A stretch of 64,000 nucleotides of DNA, from assembly GCA_965242735.1 (NCBI GenBank), contig OZ251497.1:310001-374000 (forward strand), written 5' to 3'. The translations under genes were made by a program, and so were the position numbers. Positions 9,029 through 17,484 of the stretch are shown one piece after another. The DNA comes from G958295645 sp965242735 (GTDB lineage: Bacteria > Gemmatimonadota > Gemmatimonadetes > Longimicrobiales > Gaopeijiaceae). The first letter of the stretch is position 1; every line of letters begins with the position of its first letter. The notes under the pieces are model-generated. The model was given only the letters and a program-made list of their open reading frames with translations, was not told the DNA's origin and ran no database searches.

Positions 9029-9985
9029 ATGACGCCAAGCAACCATCGATCGCAAGCGGGCCGACGTCGCGCCGCCGCTCGCAAGTTCGCCGCGGTCCGC
9101 AGGTTCGTTGCCGCCCGCAAATTCGCGGCTGTCCGCGAGTTCGCCGTCGCTCGCATGTTCGCCACCGCGGCCTGCTGCCTGGCTTTGCTGCCCTCGTGGC
9201 TCTCGGCGACGTGGTCGGTCGTGGCCGTGGACACGCGAACCGGGCAAGTGATCATCGCGTCCGCGACGTGCGTGGCGCAGCAACGCTTCGCGGGCTTCCC
9301 AGCCAAGGGCCTCATGGACATCCAGGCCATCGTCGTGCCGGGCGTGGGCGTGGCCGCGGCGCAGGCCGGGGTGGACGGGACCCGGGCCAACCAGCGCCTC
9401 GTCCACGAGGAGTTGAAGAAGGGCACGCCGCCCGCGCGAATCATCGAGATGCTGGCCGCCGATCCGCAGTTCGAACGCCGCCAGTTCGGGATCGTCGACC
9501 TGCAGGGGCGCTGCGCGCATCACTCGGGCGCGGACAACGGCCCCGCGTCGCTGGCCGTGGCGGACAGCATCCCCGCCGAGGGCATCTTCTTCTCGGTGCA
9601 GGGCAACATCCTGGCGTCCGACTACGTCGTGCACCTGGCCGTGGCCGCCTTCCACGAAGCCGCGGGCGGAACCATGGCCGACCGGGTCATGGCCGCCATG
9701 GAAGCCGCTGACGCCGCGGGAGGCGACCGCCGCTGCACGTGCGAGACAGCGCCCCGGCCCGCCGAAGGCGTCCCCTGCACGGGCAAGACCTCGCACGTGG
9801 CGTACTTGCTGGTGGCGGAGGCCGGCGACCCCGAGGGCGACTCGTTCAACGACGGCGACTACTCGCTCTTCATCGACGTGACCGACGACAACATCGGGCC
9901 GGGCGAGGACGCCAATCCCGTGGCGACGTTGCGGATGCGGTACGAGCGGTGGAAGGCGGACGGTTCGGCTAGCGGGAGTTCGTGA
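9029..9985 (+). CDS. secreted DUF1028 protein with N-terminal hexapeptide repeats
   Basis: 318 residues. After a hydrophobic export-type segment (about residues 45-60) the sequence matches DUF1028: TWSVVAVDTRTGQVIIASATC, then VVPGVGVAAAQAG, and a SVQGNIL segment. The family is an Ntn-hydrolase-like group of unknown substrate. Between residues 15 and 44 there are five tandem hexapeptides of the form AAxR(K/R/E/M)F, an unusual basic region before the signal core. The ATG at 9029 follows GGAG in GGAGAAATG; an ATG at 9155 would skip the repeats and start directly at a signal peptide. A broken copy of this gene's 3' end lies at 10805-10939. Confidence 0.88.
   Translation: MTPSNHRSQAGRRRAAARKFAAVRRFVAARKFAAVREFAVARMFATAACCLALLPSWLSATWSVVAVDTRTGQVIIASATCVAQQRFAGFPAKGLMDIQAIVVPGVGVAAAQAGVDGTRANQRLVHEELKKGTPPARIIEMLAADPQFERRQFGIVDLQGRCAHHSGADNGPASLAVADSIPAEGIFFSVQGNILASDYVVHLAVAAFHEAAGGTMADRVMAAMEAADAAGGDRRCTCETAPRPAEGVPCTGKTSHVAYLLVAEAGDPEGDSFNDGDYSLFIDVTDDNIGPGEDANPVATLRMRYERWKADGSASGSS
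9071..9160 (+). repeat. five tandem 18-bp units in the DUF1028 N-terminus
   Basis: Five degenerate 18-base units encode the hexapeptides AAARKF, AAVRRF, VAARKF, AAVREF and AVARMF. The units keep reading frame and the R-x-F core. This looks like slippage-type expansion of a short coding repeat. Confidence 0.8.
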
Positions 9986-10116
9986 CCGGCTCGGCGACCT
10001 ACGATTACCCCGGAACGGCCGGCGAGTCGCGAGATCAGTCCACGACATGCTCTCGGGCCGCAAAGGCCCGCTCACGGCAGGGTGGCTTCGGGGAGCCTGC
10101 GACGGCCGCGCCGGAA

Positions 10117-10770
10117 ATGAACCCTCGCCCGAGTCTTCCGGAAGAGGTGTTTCTGCTCGCCTGCCGCGCCGACGGCTTGATTTCCGAAAGACACTTGCGA
10201 TACGCGCTGGGCGGGGCGATGCTGGCCGAGCTGATGGTGCAAGGCCGCCTTGCCGTCTCGGGCTCCGGCCGCAAGGCCCGGGTCATCGTGCTGGATTCGT
10301 CCGCTACCGGATGGGCGTTGCTGGATCGGTGGCTGGAAATGATTCGCGGTTCCAAGCCCCGGCGCCCGTCAACCTGGGTGGCTGCGTTCTCGACTCGCAA
10401 GCTGAAGCACGAAGTGGCGGAGTTCCTGTGCCAGCGTGGCCTCGTCAGGGTCCGGGCGGTTCGAGTCCTCTTCTTCTTCCGGCGACGTGCGTATTCGTTG
10501 ACGGGCCGCGGTCCTCGCAGAGAAATCCTCGAACGACTCTGGGGGGCCGTCAGCACGCCCGGGAATGTCGATTCGCGCACCGTCTGCTTGGCAGCGGTCG
10601 CGGACGGAGGGAAGTTGCTCAACGCCGTGTTTGGCGAAAAGCGCATCCGGCCCCACAAGTCGCGCATCAAGCAGATCACCGAGGACGACCCCATCGGCGC
10701 CGCGGTTCAGCAGGCCGTCGAGGAGAGGACCGACTTGGCCTTTGACGTGCTTGGGAACGCCTTTCCGTAA
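10117..10770 (+). CDS. GPP34 (GOLPH3/VPS74-like) family protein
   Basis: 217 residues. The start MNPRPSLPEEVFLLACRADG and the following YALGGAMLAELMVQGRLAV are typical of the GPP34 family (bacterial relatives of GOLPH3/Vps74), followed by a paired-basic region and a C-terminal helical bundle. Eukaryotic members bind phosphatidylinositol-4-phosphate at membranes; the job of bacterial members is not established. The frame is open from 9982, but the ATG at 10117 begins exactly at the domain. The gene lies between the DUF1028 gene and a broken second copy of the DUF1028 3' end. Confidence 0.8.
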   Translation: MNPRPSLPEEVFLLACRADGLISERHLRYALGGAMLAELMVQGRLAVSGSGRKARVIVLDSSATGWALLDRWLEMIRGSKPRRPSTWVAAFSTRKLKHEVAEFLCQRGLVRVRAVRVLFFFRRRAYSLTGRGPRREILERLWGAVSTPGNVDSRTVCLAAVADGGKLLNAVFGEKRIRPHKSRIKQITEDDPIGAAVQQAVEERTDLAFDVLGNAFP

Positions 10771-10804
10771 CCGAATGTTGCCGCGGACCGGGCCGCCGCA
10801 ACGG

Positions 10805-10939
10805 CGGCTGCTGGTTGCGCCGTCGGGGGCTCGCTCAACGACGGTGCCTATTCGCTCTTCATCGACGTGACCTACGACAACATCCAGCCGGGCGAGGACG
10901 TTGCGGATGCAGTACGAGCGGTGGAAGGCGGACGGCTAG
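10805..10939 (+). pseudogene. remnant of a second DUF1028 gene (3' end only)
   Basis: The sequence closely repeats positions about 9830-9975 of the intact DUF1028 gene: the SFNDGDYSLFIDVTDDNI part reads SLNDGAYSLFIDVTYDNI here, followed by the same GTTGCGGATGC and GAGCGGTGGAAGGCGGACGG stretches. A deletion of about 17 bases (the part equal to GCCAATCCCGTGGCGAC) shifts the frame, and the 5' nine-tenths of the gene is missing. Its TAG at 10937-10939 overlaps the end of the PIN gene on the other strand. Confidence 0.8.
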
Positions 10940-11397
10940 GTCCGACAGGTGCTTCCCGCTAGAAGGCCCTTGTGAACTCGTCCGAAATCGGCTTGGGCCT
11001 TTGTCGAATATATCTTTCCGCGTGGCTTCTTGACCAATTTGTGGTTCTTGAAGTCTCTTTGCAACTCGCCGTCATTGGTGTACAGGAGCCGAGCTCCGCT
11101 AACGTTCGCCAACGCGATGATGTGATGATCATTTGATGCACATTCGTTGCGTCTTGTGAGTTCTCGCGCACGTTTGTCGACAACGGCGTCTTCTTCGCTC
11201 TTGATTCGTCCGGCCAAGTTAGCTTGCTGATGCCATTCGCGAAACGAGGCAACTTTGTTGAGTTCGCTGCGAAGCTTGCCACCAACGACGAGCCTTCCCG
11301 ATCCGTCGTTTATCCAATCAAAGAATGCTCTCGCCGCTCCACCGTGACCGCGCTCGAAGACTGCGGATGCAACATTGGCGTCCAAGATTGCGCACAT
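10936..11397 (-). CDS. PIN-domain nuclease paired with an ATPase
   Basis: 153 residues with a PIN fold signature: an early aspartate (AILDANV, residue 6-7), an acidic residue in RSELNKV, then ASNDHHIIALANVSGARLLYTNDGEL with two further aspartates. These are the usual four metal-binding acids of PIN ribonucleases. Its ATG at 11397 lies directly after the stop codon of the ATPase gene (11399-11401), so the two form one operon. The base composition is lower in GC than the flanks. The C-terminal end runs into the DUF1028 remnant, so the last few residues may be an artefact of insertion there. The likely role is effector nuclease of a two-gene defence or toxin module (inference). Confidence 0.78.
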   Translation of the reverse strand: MCAILDANVASAVFERGHGGAARAFFDWINDGSGRLVVGGKLRSELNKVASFREWHQQANLAGRIKSEEDAVVDKRARELTRRNECASNDHHIIALANVSGARLLYTNDGELQRDFKNHKLVKKPRGKIYSTKAQADFGRVHKGLLAGSTCRT

Positions 11398-11398
11398 T

Positions 11399-12739
11399 CT
11401 ATAGCCTCAGAGATCTTTTAGTTTCGGCCATGAAGAAATGCCGATAACCCGGAGGTGCATCGACGATATTTCCATTCTTATCGATCCGCAGAGAATGAAT
11501 CGTCACACCAAGGTTTTTCTTCTCGAAAAAAAGAATCGCCACGTCTTCAGGTCGCAGATCTGTCGTTTCGTCTCGTATATCCATGCGAACCCGGTCCAAC
11601 AAGTGATCGCTGTGTGTTTCCACGACAAGTTGTCTTCCACTTGCTGCCGATTGACAAAAGAGACTTCCTAGGGCGGCTTGTGCGCTAGGATGCAGATGCA
11701 CTTCCGGTTGTTGCAATAGAAGCATCGTGGGACTGTCATCGCGCAATAGCTCAGTAAGGAGCGGGAGCATTTGGCTTACGCCATATCCGACATCAATCAA
11801 ATTGCGCATGGGCCCCTTGGCCGGGGAGCCAAATTTCCGAATCTGAAGTTGAAACGGTTCGCTACTTCTCGTGCCCAGCCTCTTGATGCCGATTTCATCA
11901 AAAAGACCGGATAGCCTACCGAAGTCCTCAAGTCTCTTCTTCATGGTCTTCCATGTGCCGTCTTCCCCAAAAGACATGTTGGCCAAATAAAGGGGAACAT
12001 GATCGCCTTCGGGATCTCTGGCAAGATGAGAAGGATCGTAAGTCCGATATGGCCGAGAGCGCACTGGTGCACTGGCGTAGAGCGATGTTGGTTCATAATG
12101 GTGAAAGCAAATAGGATCGGCGAGATCCTGAAGACGATGCCAATCGCTCTCGTCGATGCGTTCAGCGCCGCTTATGGATTTTATCACGTCGTCAGCGTCG
12201 TCGGACGACGAATTGTTTCCATGCAATAGCCAGGGCAAAGTGTCAAATGGGAAAGGAGAGTCCGGATATCTCGTGGCATGTATGAGGCGAAAAGTCCACT
12301 CCCCTTGTCTTGTCCCCAGAAAAAGTTGCCAAACTTTCGGTGGTGCTTCCCTAGTGATTTTAATCCATGTGCGGCCGTCATCCATGGAGAGACGCCTAGT
12401 GACGGGATAAGCCACCGTGCCGACATCCCTAAAGGTTGCTTCAACACGACGTCTCTTGTTCGTTCGTTTTGAAGCTATAAAGTCAAAACCAGCTCTAAAA
12501 GAATCGGCACGGCCAGCGCGGCCTCCGCGAAAATGAACGATGTCGTCGAAGCTGCCAAGGTCGTAGGGGCCATCTTTAAATGACGGAAATCCGGAAGGAA
12601 GTTGCCAAAGAGCACGAATCATGGCCAAGAACGATGTCTTGCCGGTGCTGTTGTCGCCGACGAGGAGGGTCAAAGGCGCCAATGGAACATCTTGTTTCTC
12701 GCGAAAACAACGGTAGTTCTCTAGCGTGATTCTATTCAT
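11399..12739 (-). CDS. AAA family (AAA15/AAA21-type, OLD-like) ATPase
   Basis: 446 residues. The start MNRITLENYRCF and the P-loop GDNSTGKTS (about residues 29-37) are typical of SMC/OLD-like AAA ATPases. The C-terminal third has the Walker B/signature region LLLQQPEVHLHPSAQ, with QPE in place of the usual EPE, and the VETHSDHLL motif. In this family the ATPase acts as a sensor for a nuclease or toxin partner, as in Gabija, PARIS and Septu. Here the partner is the PIN protein placed right behind it. No Toprim nuclease domain is fused. The gene is AT-richer than the helicase gene it is divergent to. Confidence 0.88.
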   Translation of the reverse strand: MNRITLENYRCFREKQDVPLAPLTLLVGDNSTGKTSFLAMIRALWQLPSGFPSFKDGPYDLGSFDDIVHFRGGRAGRADSFRAGFDFIASKRTNKRRRVEATFRDVGTVAYPVTRRLSMDDGRTWIKITREAPPKVWQLFLGTRQGEWTFRLIHATRYPDSPFPFDTLPWLLHGNNSSSDDADDVIKSISGAERIDESDWHRLQDLADPICFHHYEPTSLYASAPVRSRPYRTYDPSHLARDPEGDHVPLYLANMSFGEDGTWKTMKKRLEDFGRLSGLFDEIGIKRLGTRSSEPFQLQIRKFGSPAKGPMRNLIDVGYGVSQMLPLLTELLRDDSPTMLLLQQPEVHLHPSAQAALGSLFCQSAASGRQLVVETHSDHLLDRVRMDIRDETTDLRPEDVAILFFEKKNLGVTIHSLRIDKNGNIVDAPPGYRHFFMAETKRSLRL

Positions 12740-13040
12740 GTCAAAGGCTGGTGGGTCTTGGCTTGGCTACTACCCCCGACGATCAGGGACGCCATGCGAC
12801 GCTCTTCGCCGGTGGCGTGGGAGACGGCTCATGGCGACATCGTGCAACCCACCACCAAGATACAATGGGCGCCGCCGCCGTGGGTCGCAAGTGTCCCGCC
12901 CGGTTCCGGCGCGCCCCGGCTCTTGGCTTGATCCGGCAGAAGACGATGCGCGTTAGAGATTTGGCATGTGATAACTGCCGCACAACGCCGTTCGGGGCGA
13001 CCCATTGACGCGCGAACCCAGCTTCGCCATCTTTCCGACA
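12740..13040. other. divergent intergenic region between ATPase and helicase genes
   Basis: About 300 bases between the starts of two divergent genes, so it should hold promoters for both. I see no coding sequence or repeat. If the helicase starts at the TTG at 13005 instead of the ATG at 13041, the region is 36 bases shorter. Confidence 0.4.
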
Positions 13041-16000
13041 ATGGGCACTCCAGCCACCGATCTCCCGACCGCCACCGACGGCGCCCAGTTGCGCGCCCTC
13101 CGCAAGAGCCTGGGCTTCACCCAGGGCCAACTGGCGGAGCGTCTGCGGGTCAGCGCCATCACGGTGCACCGTTGGGAAGCGGGGAAGTCGCGGCCCCATC
13201 CGATGGCTCGGCAACGGCTGGAGGAGATCGCCGAGGCCGCCGCAAATGCGGCCGAACGCACCAGAGCTGCTGAGTGTGGCCCGGAAGGGCGGCAGGAGGC
13301 TCCTTTGGCCCGAGCTACTCTCGCCGGTGGGGCTCGACACCGCTCGGGAGCGCTCGCCCCAGCCCCCGCCCCCTCCCTCGACTTCGCCGGCAACGCCGAG
13401 GCCGTGTCGGCCGTGGTGGAGGCGTGGCGGCTCGCGCACGGCCATCAGTTCAACCCGGCGTTCGCGAGCGAGACGTCGCGCATCGATCCGTTGCCGCATC
13501 AGCGGATCGCCGTGTACGAGCGGATGTTGCGGCAGGAGCCCCTTCGCTTCCTGCTGGCGGACGACGCGGGGGCGGGGAAGACGATCATGACGGGCCTGTA
13601 CGTGCGCGAGATGCTGTCGCGGGGCCGGATTCGGCGCGTGCTGGTGGTGCCGCCGGCGGGGCTCGTCGGGAACTGGCGGAGCGAGCTTCGGTCGCTGTTT
13701 CGTTTGGATTTTCGCATCGTGGCGGGCGCGGACGTGCGGGGCGGGGCCGGTGTGGACGCTGGGAAGCGGGCGAGCGCAGCCGCGAACAAGGCCACCGCGG
13801 ACCGCCGCGCCCCCGCCAACCCCTTCCTCGACCCCTCGGCCGATTTGGCCATCGTCTCGCTGGACACGCTGAGGCGCAACAAGATGTTCGCCGCCCTTCG
13901 CGAAGCCGGCGCGGCGGCCGCCTACGACTTGGTGGTCTTCGACGAGGCTCACAAGCTCGGCGCCACGGCGGACGATCATCGCGTCCGCAAGACGCGCCGC
14001 TACGAGCTGGCGGAGGCCCTGGCGGGATGCGGCGACCTGGCGGAACGGTTCGCCGGCCTCAAGTGGTCCGCCCGGCATCTGCTGCTCCTGACCGCCACGC
14101 CGCACATGGGCAAGTCCTCGCCCTACCACTACTTGTGGCGCCTCCTGGACGACCAAGTCTTCACCACCGAGACCGCGCTCCAACGCTTTCCGCCGGCCGC
14201 CCGCAGCCGCCACTTCATCCGTCGCACCAAGGAAGAGATGGTCGATTTGCACGGGCGCCCCATCTACCCGCTCCGGTCCTGCGACACCTTCTCCCACGAC
14301 CTCACGCCCGGCCCGGACGGCGAGCAGGCGCTGTACGACGAGACCACGGCCTACCTTCGCCACACCTACGGCCGCGCGCTCCAGAACCGCCCCGCCGTCA
14401 GCCTGGCCATGAGCGTGTTCCAGCGCCGCCTCGCCAGCTCGACCTACGCCCTGCTCCGCTCGTTCGAACGCCGAATCGCCAAGCTGAAGGGCACGGCCGC
14501 CGATCTCGCCGCCGGCCGCGTCACCACCGAAGAGCTGGAACGACGCCAGCTCGACCTAGGCAAGGACCACGCCGACGACTTCTTCGACTCCCACACCGCC
14601 GACGAGGACGGCCGCGGACAGGACGGCCGCGAAGACAGCACGGCCAGCCGCCGCGCAAAGGAACGCAACGAGGAATACGAGGACGCCGTCCTGGGCGCCG
14701 TGGTCGCGGTCACGGTCGAGGAGCTCGATCAGGAAGTGCGCACGCTCGCCGAACTCCGAGACCGCGCTCAGACGCTGCTGGACGCGGGCCGCGAGTCCAA
14801 GTTCGAGAAGCTCCGCGAGCTGCTGGAAGACGCCCGGCACGCCGGCGAGAAGTGGCTCGTCTTCAGCGAGCACCGCGACACGGTCGACTACCTGGTCCGC
14901 CGCCTGGAAGGCCTGGGCCACGCCGGCAGCATCGCCCACATCCACGGAGGCATGGCTTGGCAGGAACGCGAGGCCCAGGTCGAACGCTTCCGCGACCCCG
15001 CAGGCGCCCGCTTCATGGTCGCCACGGACGCGGCGGGCGAGGGCATCAACCTTCAGTTCTGCCGCCTGATGGCCAACTACGACATCCCTTGGAACCCGGC
15101 GAGGCTGGAACAGCGCATGGGCCGCGTGCACAGGTACGGCCAGAAGCGCGACGTGCGGATCGTCAACTTGGTCGCCGGCAAGACGCACGAGGGCCGCGTG
15201 CTCGAGGTGCTGCTCAAGAAGCTGGACGCCATCCGCAAGGAACTGAAGTCGGACAAGGTGTTCGACGTGATCGGGCGGCTCTTCGAGAGCGCCTCGCTCA
15301 GCCGCTACATGTTGCAGTCGTTGCAGGCCGAAGGAGATGGCGGGCCGAGCGGCGAAGACCGGACGGCCGGAGACGCCGCGCAACAAGTCGAACACGCCCT
15401 GACGAGCGACCATGTGCGGACCATCCGCGCCCAAGAACGCGAAGCGTACGGCGACGGCGGCGACGACAACGTGAAGGACCGCCTTCCCGGACTCCGGGGC
15501 GACATGGACCGAGAGCGCTACCTGCAGCTCCTGCCCGGCTACGTGCGCCACTTCGTCGGACGGGCCGCCGCCCTGCTGGGCTTGCAGATACGGGGCGACT
15601 TGGACGGCTTCTTCAGCTTCGCGGCAGGCCGGACGGGAGCGTTGGACGCGCTTCTCCCCGCATTGGACAGCTATCCCGAAGAAGCGCGAGCGCGCCTGTG
15701 CGTCAGCCGGCCCGAGAACGTCGTGCAGAAAGGCGACGACCCGGCCCGGCGCCCCGCGCTGCCCGCGACCGCTCCGGCGAGCGACGCCCCGTCGATCTGG
15801 CTCCGTCCCGGCGAACCCGTCTTCGACGCCTTGGCCGGCACAGTGCAGGAAGCCTTCGCCCAGGACGCCCTGCGAGGCGCCGTGTTCGCGGACCCGCGCG
15901 CCGAGGCCCCCTACACGTTCCACGTCGCCGTGGCCACGGTCGAGGAGGAACCGACCCCCGCGACCGTCGCCGGAACCGGATTCGACGCCGCCGCGCCGCC

Positions 16001-16997
16001 CAGCGATCCGGCCGGGCTGGAGCGCGGCCCGCCCGGCCGTCGCGTTCTCGATCGTCGTCTCCTGGCCCTGCGCCACGACGGCAAGGGAGACCCGGGGCAG
16101 TGCGCGGTCGAGAGCTTCCTGGTCTTGCGAGGCGCTCCTCAGGTCCCTCCCGGGGCGGTCCCGCTGGCCAGCCGCGGGCCGTCGATGCGCGCCGAAGCGG
16201 CCGCCCACGCCGAACTCCGTCTCCTCGCCGATCTCGTGGAGGAACAGCGCGAGCAAAGAAGGACGGAGCTCCCCGAACGTCGCCGGCAGGTGGCCACCGG
16301 GTTCGGCCTGCGCGCCCACCAAGCCGCCCTTCGTCGCAAGGAGCTGGCCGCCCGCGTCGCCGGCGCTGGGGACGGAACCGCCGCCGACGACGCCGAAGCC
16401 CTCGAGCAGGCCAAGCGCGACCAGCAGGCCGTGTCCTTTCAACGCCAGCTCGCGCTCCATCAGCTCGCCGACGCGCCGGACCGCATCGTTCCCGGCGGCG
16501 TCCGCTTCCTGGCCCACGCCCTGGTCGTCCCCGCCGCCGACTACGCCGTCGCCGAAGCGGACCGCCACGACGTCCAAGCCGAGGAGATCGCCGTGAACGT
16601 CGCCGTCGCCTGGGAGCGCGAGCATGGAGGGTCCGTGCGCGACGTCTCCAAGCCCGCCCTGGCCCGCGTCGCCGGCCTCCCCGACTGGCCCGGCTTCGAC
16701 TTGCTGTCCGACCGTCCGGGCGAGGGGCGCCGCCACATCGAGGTCAAGGGCCGCGCCGGCCGGGGCGACCTGCAGATGGAGGACAACGAATGGACGCAGG
16801 CCGCCCATCTCCGAGACGAGTACTGGCTGTACGTCGTCCTGGACTGCGCAACGGCCAACCCCCGCCTCTTTCGCGTGCGCAATCCGTTTCGTAGGTTCGT
16901 TGCGAACAAGAGGATCAGCGCCCGGTACGCCATTTCGGCGAAGGACGTTCTGGAGGCGGGGATGGGGCCGGAGGAACGCGAAGGTGGCGGCGCGTGA
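13041..16997 (+). CDS. large SNF2-type helicase with N-terminal HTH and C-terminal DUF3883-like domain (Hma-like helicase)
   Basis: 1318 residues. Residues about 15-60 form a Cro/C1-type helix-turn-helix (QLRALRKSLGFTQGQLAERL, then VSAITVHRWEAGKSRP). The SNF2 core follows: LADDAGAGKTIMTG (Walker A, near 175), VVPPAGLVGNW, FDEAHKL (near 300), TATPHMGKSS, then the second RecA lobe with WLVFSEHRDTVDYL, TDAAGEGINLQFC and QRMGRVHRYGQKRDV (motif VI). The C-terminus (about 1225-1290) has IEVKGRAGRGDLQM and WLYVVLDC, a DUF3883-like nuclease-fold domain. Such helicases translocate on DNA in anti-phage islands. With the downstream DUF1156 methylase and DUF499 ATPase it matches the helicase-methylase-ATPase layout. 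A TTG at 13005 is another start. Confidence 0.9.
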   Translation: MGTPATDLPTATDGAQLRALRKSLGFTQGQLAERLRVSAITVHRWEAGKSRPHPMARQRLEEIAEAAANAAERTRAAECGPEGRQEAPLARATLAGGARHRSGALAPAPAPSLDFAGNAEAVSAVVEAWRLAHGHQFNPAFASETSRIDPLPHQRIAVYERMLRQEPLRFLLADDAGAGKTIMTGLYVREMLSRGRIRRVLVVPPAGLVGNWRSELRSLFRLDFRIVAGADVRGGAGVDAGKRASAAANKATADRRAPANPFLDPSADLAIVSLDTLRRNKMFAALREAGAAAAYDLVVFDEAHKLGATADDHRVRKTRRYELAEALAGCGDLAERFAGLKWSARHLLLLTATPHMGKSSPYHYLWRLLDDQVFTTETALQRFPPAARSRHFIRRTKEEMVDLHGRPIYPLRSCDTFSHDLTPGPDGEQALYDETTAYLRHTYGRALQNRPAVSLAMSVFQRRLASSTYALLRSFERRIAKLKGTAADLAAGRVTTEELERRQLDLGKDHADDFFDSHTADEDGRGQDGREDSTASRRAKERNEEYEDAVLGAVVAVTVEELDQEVRTLAELRDRAQTLLDAGRESKFEKLRELLEDARHAGEKWLVFSEHRDTVDYLVRRLEGLGHAGSIAHIHGGMAWQEREAQVERFRDPAGARFMVATDAAGEGINLQFCRLMANYDIPWNPARLEQRMGRVHRYGQKRDVRIVNLVAGKTHEGRVLEVLLKKLDAIRKELKSDKVFDVIGRLFESASLSRYMLQSLQAEGDGGPSGEDRTAGDAAQQVEHALTSDHVRTIRAQEREAYGDGGDDNVKDRLPGLRGDMDRERYLQLLPGYVRHFVGRAAALLGLQIRGDLDGFFSFAAGRTGALDALLPALDSYPEEARARLCVSRPENVVQKGDDPARRPALPATAPASDAPSIWLRPGEPVFDALAGTVQEAFAQDALRGAVFADPRAEAPYTFHVAVATVEEEPTPATVAGTGFDAAAPPSDPAGLERGPPGRRVLDRRLLALRHDGKGDPGQCAVESFLVLRGAPQVPPGAVPLASRGPSMRAEAAAHAELRLLADLVEEQREQRRTELPERRRQVATGFGLRAHQAALRRKELAARVAGAGDGTAADDAEALEQAKRDQQAVSFQRQLALHQLADAPDRIVPGGVRFLAHALVVPAADYAVAEADRHDVQAEEIAVNVAVAWEREHGGSVRDVSKPALARVAGLPDWPGFDLLSDRPGEGRRHIEVKGRAGRGDLQMEDNEWTQAAHLRDEYWLYVVLDCATANPRLFRVRNPFRRFVANKRISARYAISAKDVLEAGMGPEEREGGGA

Positions 16998-17182
16998 CGG
17001 TGCCGTTTGACGCTGGGGCCTGCAACGACGGAGGGATGATGATGGAAACGACGCCCAGACCCATACCGAATCCGCCGCCGAGAACTGGCGGCAGGACGCC
17101 AAAGCCGCCCCACCTATCCAAGCCGCCGCCACCACCGCCGCCACCAGAGTCGAGCAAGCGAGCAAGGGGTGGACGCGAATAG
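16994..17182 (+). CDS. possible small proline-rich ORF
   Basis: A 62-residue frame that starts with a GTG overlapping the helicase stop codon (GTGA) and has a run of about eight prolines near residue 45. The overlap hints at coupling, but no family is recognised and the composition is low-complexity. It may not be a real gene. Confidence 0.2.
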   Translation: MTVPFDAGACNDGGMMMETTPRPIPNPPPRTGGRTPKPPHLSKPPPPPPPPESSKRARGGRE

Positions 17183-17484
17183 TGGGTGCCTTTCATGTTG
17201 ATGTGACGATCAGCAAGACCATTGGCGTAACGCCCGAGAGCAAGCGGCTCTACGAACTTGGCGACGGGAGCGAGGCGTTGCCGGAGGTGGACCGATTCCT
17301 TCCGAAGAGTGCGCGCCAAGGTGCCAGCCAGTTCTTTCGCGCATTCTTGACCATCAATCGGGCCGGCAGTCGTGGACCAGGAAGTCCGATGGTTCAGCAG
17401 AGTCAAGTGAGTCGATTTGACTTCCTGGGCCTGCATGGTCTACATCGTAGTGGTTCAAGTTCTTGCCTTCGGGAAATCAAATGA
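17182..17484 (+). CDS. possible small ORF upstream of kwaA
   Basis: A 100-residue frame from a GTG that shares a base with the preceding stop. The first 50 residues (FHVDVTISKTIGVTPESKRL and on) look like real protein, whereas the end is rich in glycine and serine and runs into the kwaA start. It lies in the transition from GC-rich helicase to AT-rich Kiwa genes, so it may be a truncated gene at an insertion boundary. Confidence 0.28.
   Translation: MGAFHVDVTISKTIGVTPESKRLYELGDGSEALPEVDRFLPKSARQGASQFFRAFLTINRAGSRGPGSPMVQQSQVSRFDFLGLHGLHRSGSSSCLREIK

Noticed and set aside
10936..12739. PARIS or Gabija
   Set aside because: The ATPase resembles their sensors, but the partner is a PIN protein. 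There is no Toprim (DUF4435) protein or UvrD-like helicase.
14556..17165. A minus-strand frame of about 870 codons opposite the helicase
   Set aside because: No motif, low-complexity glycine runs, and the helicase motifs are on the other strand.
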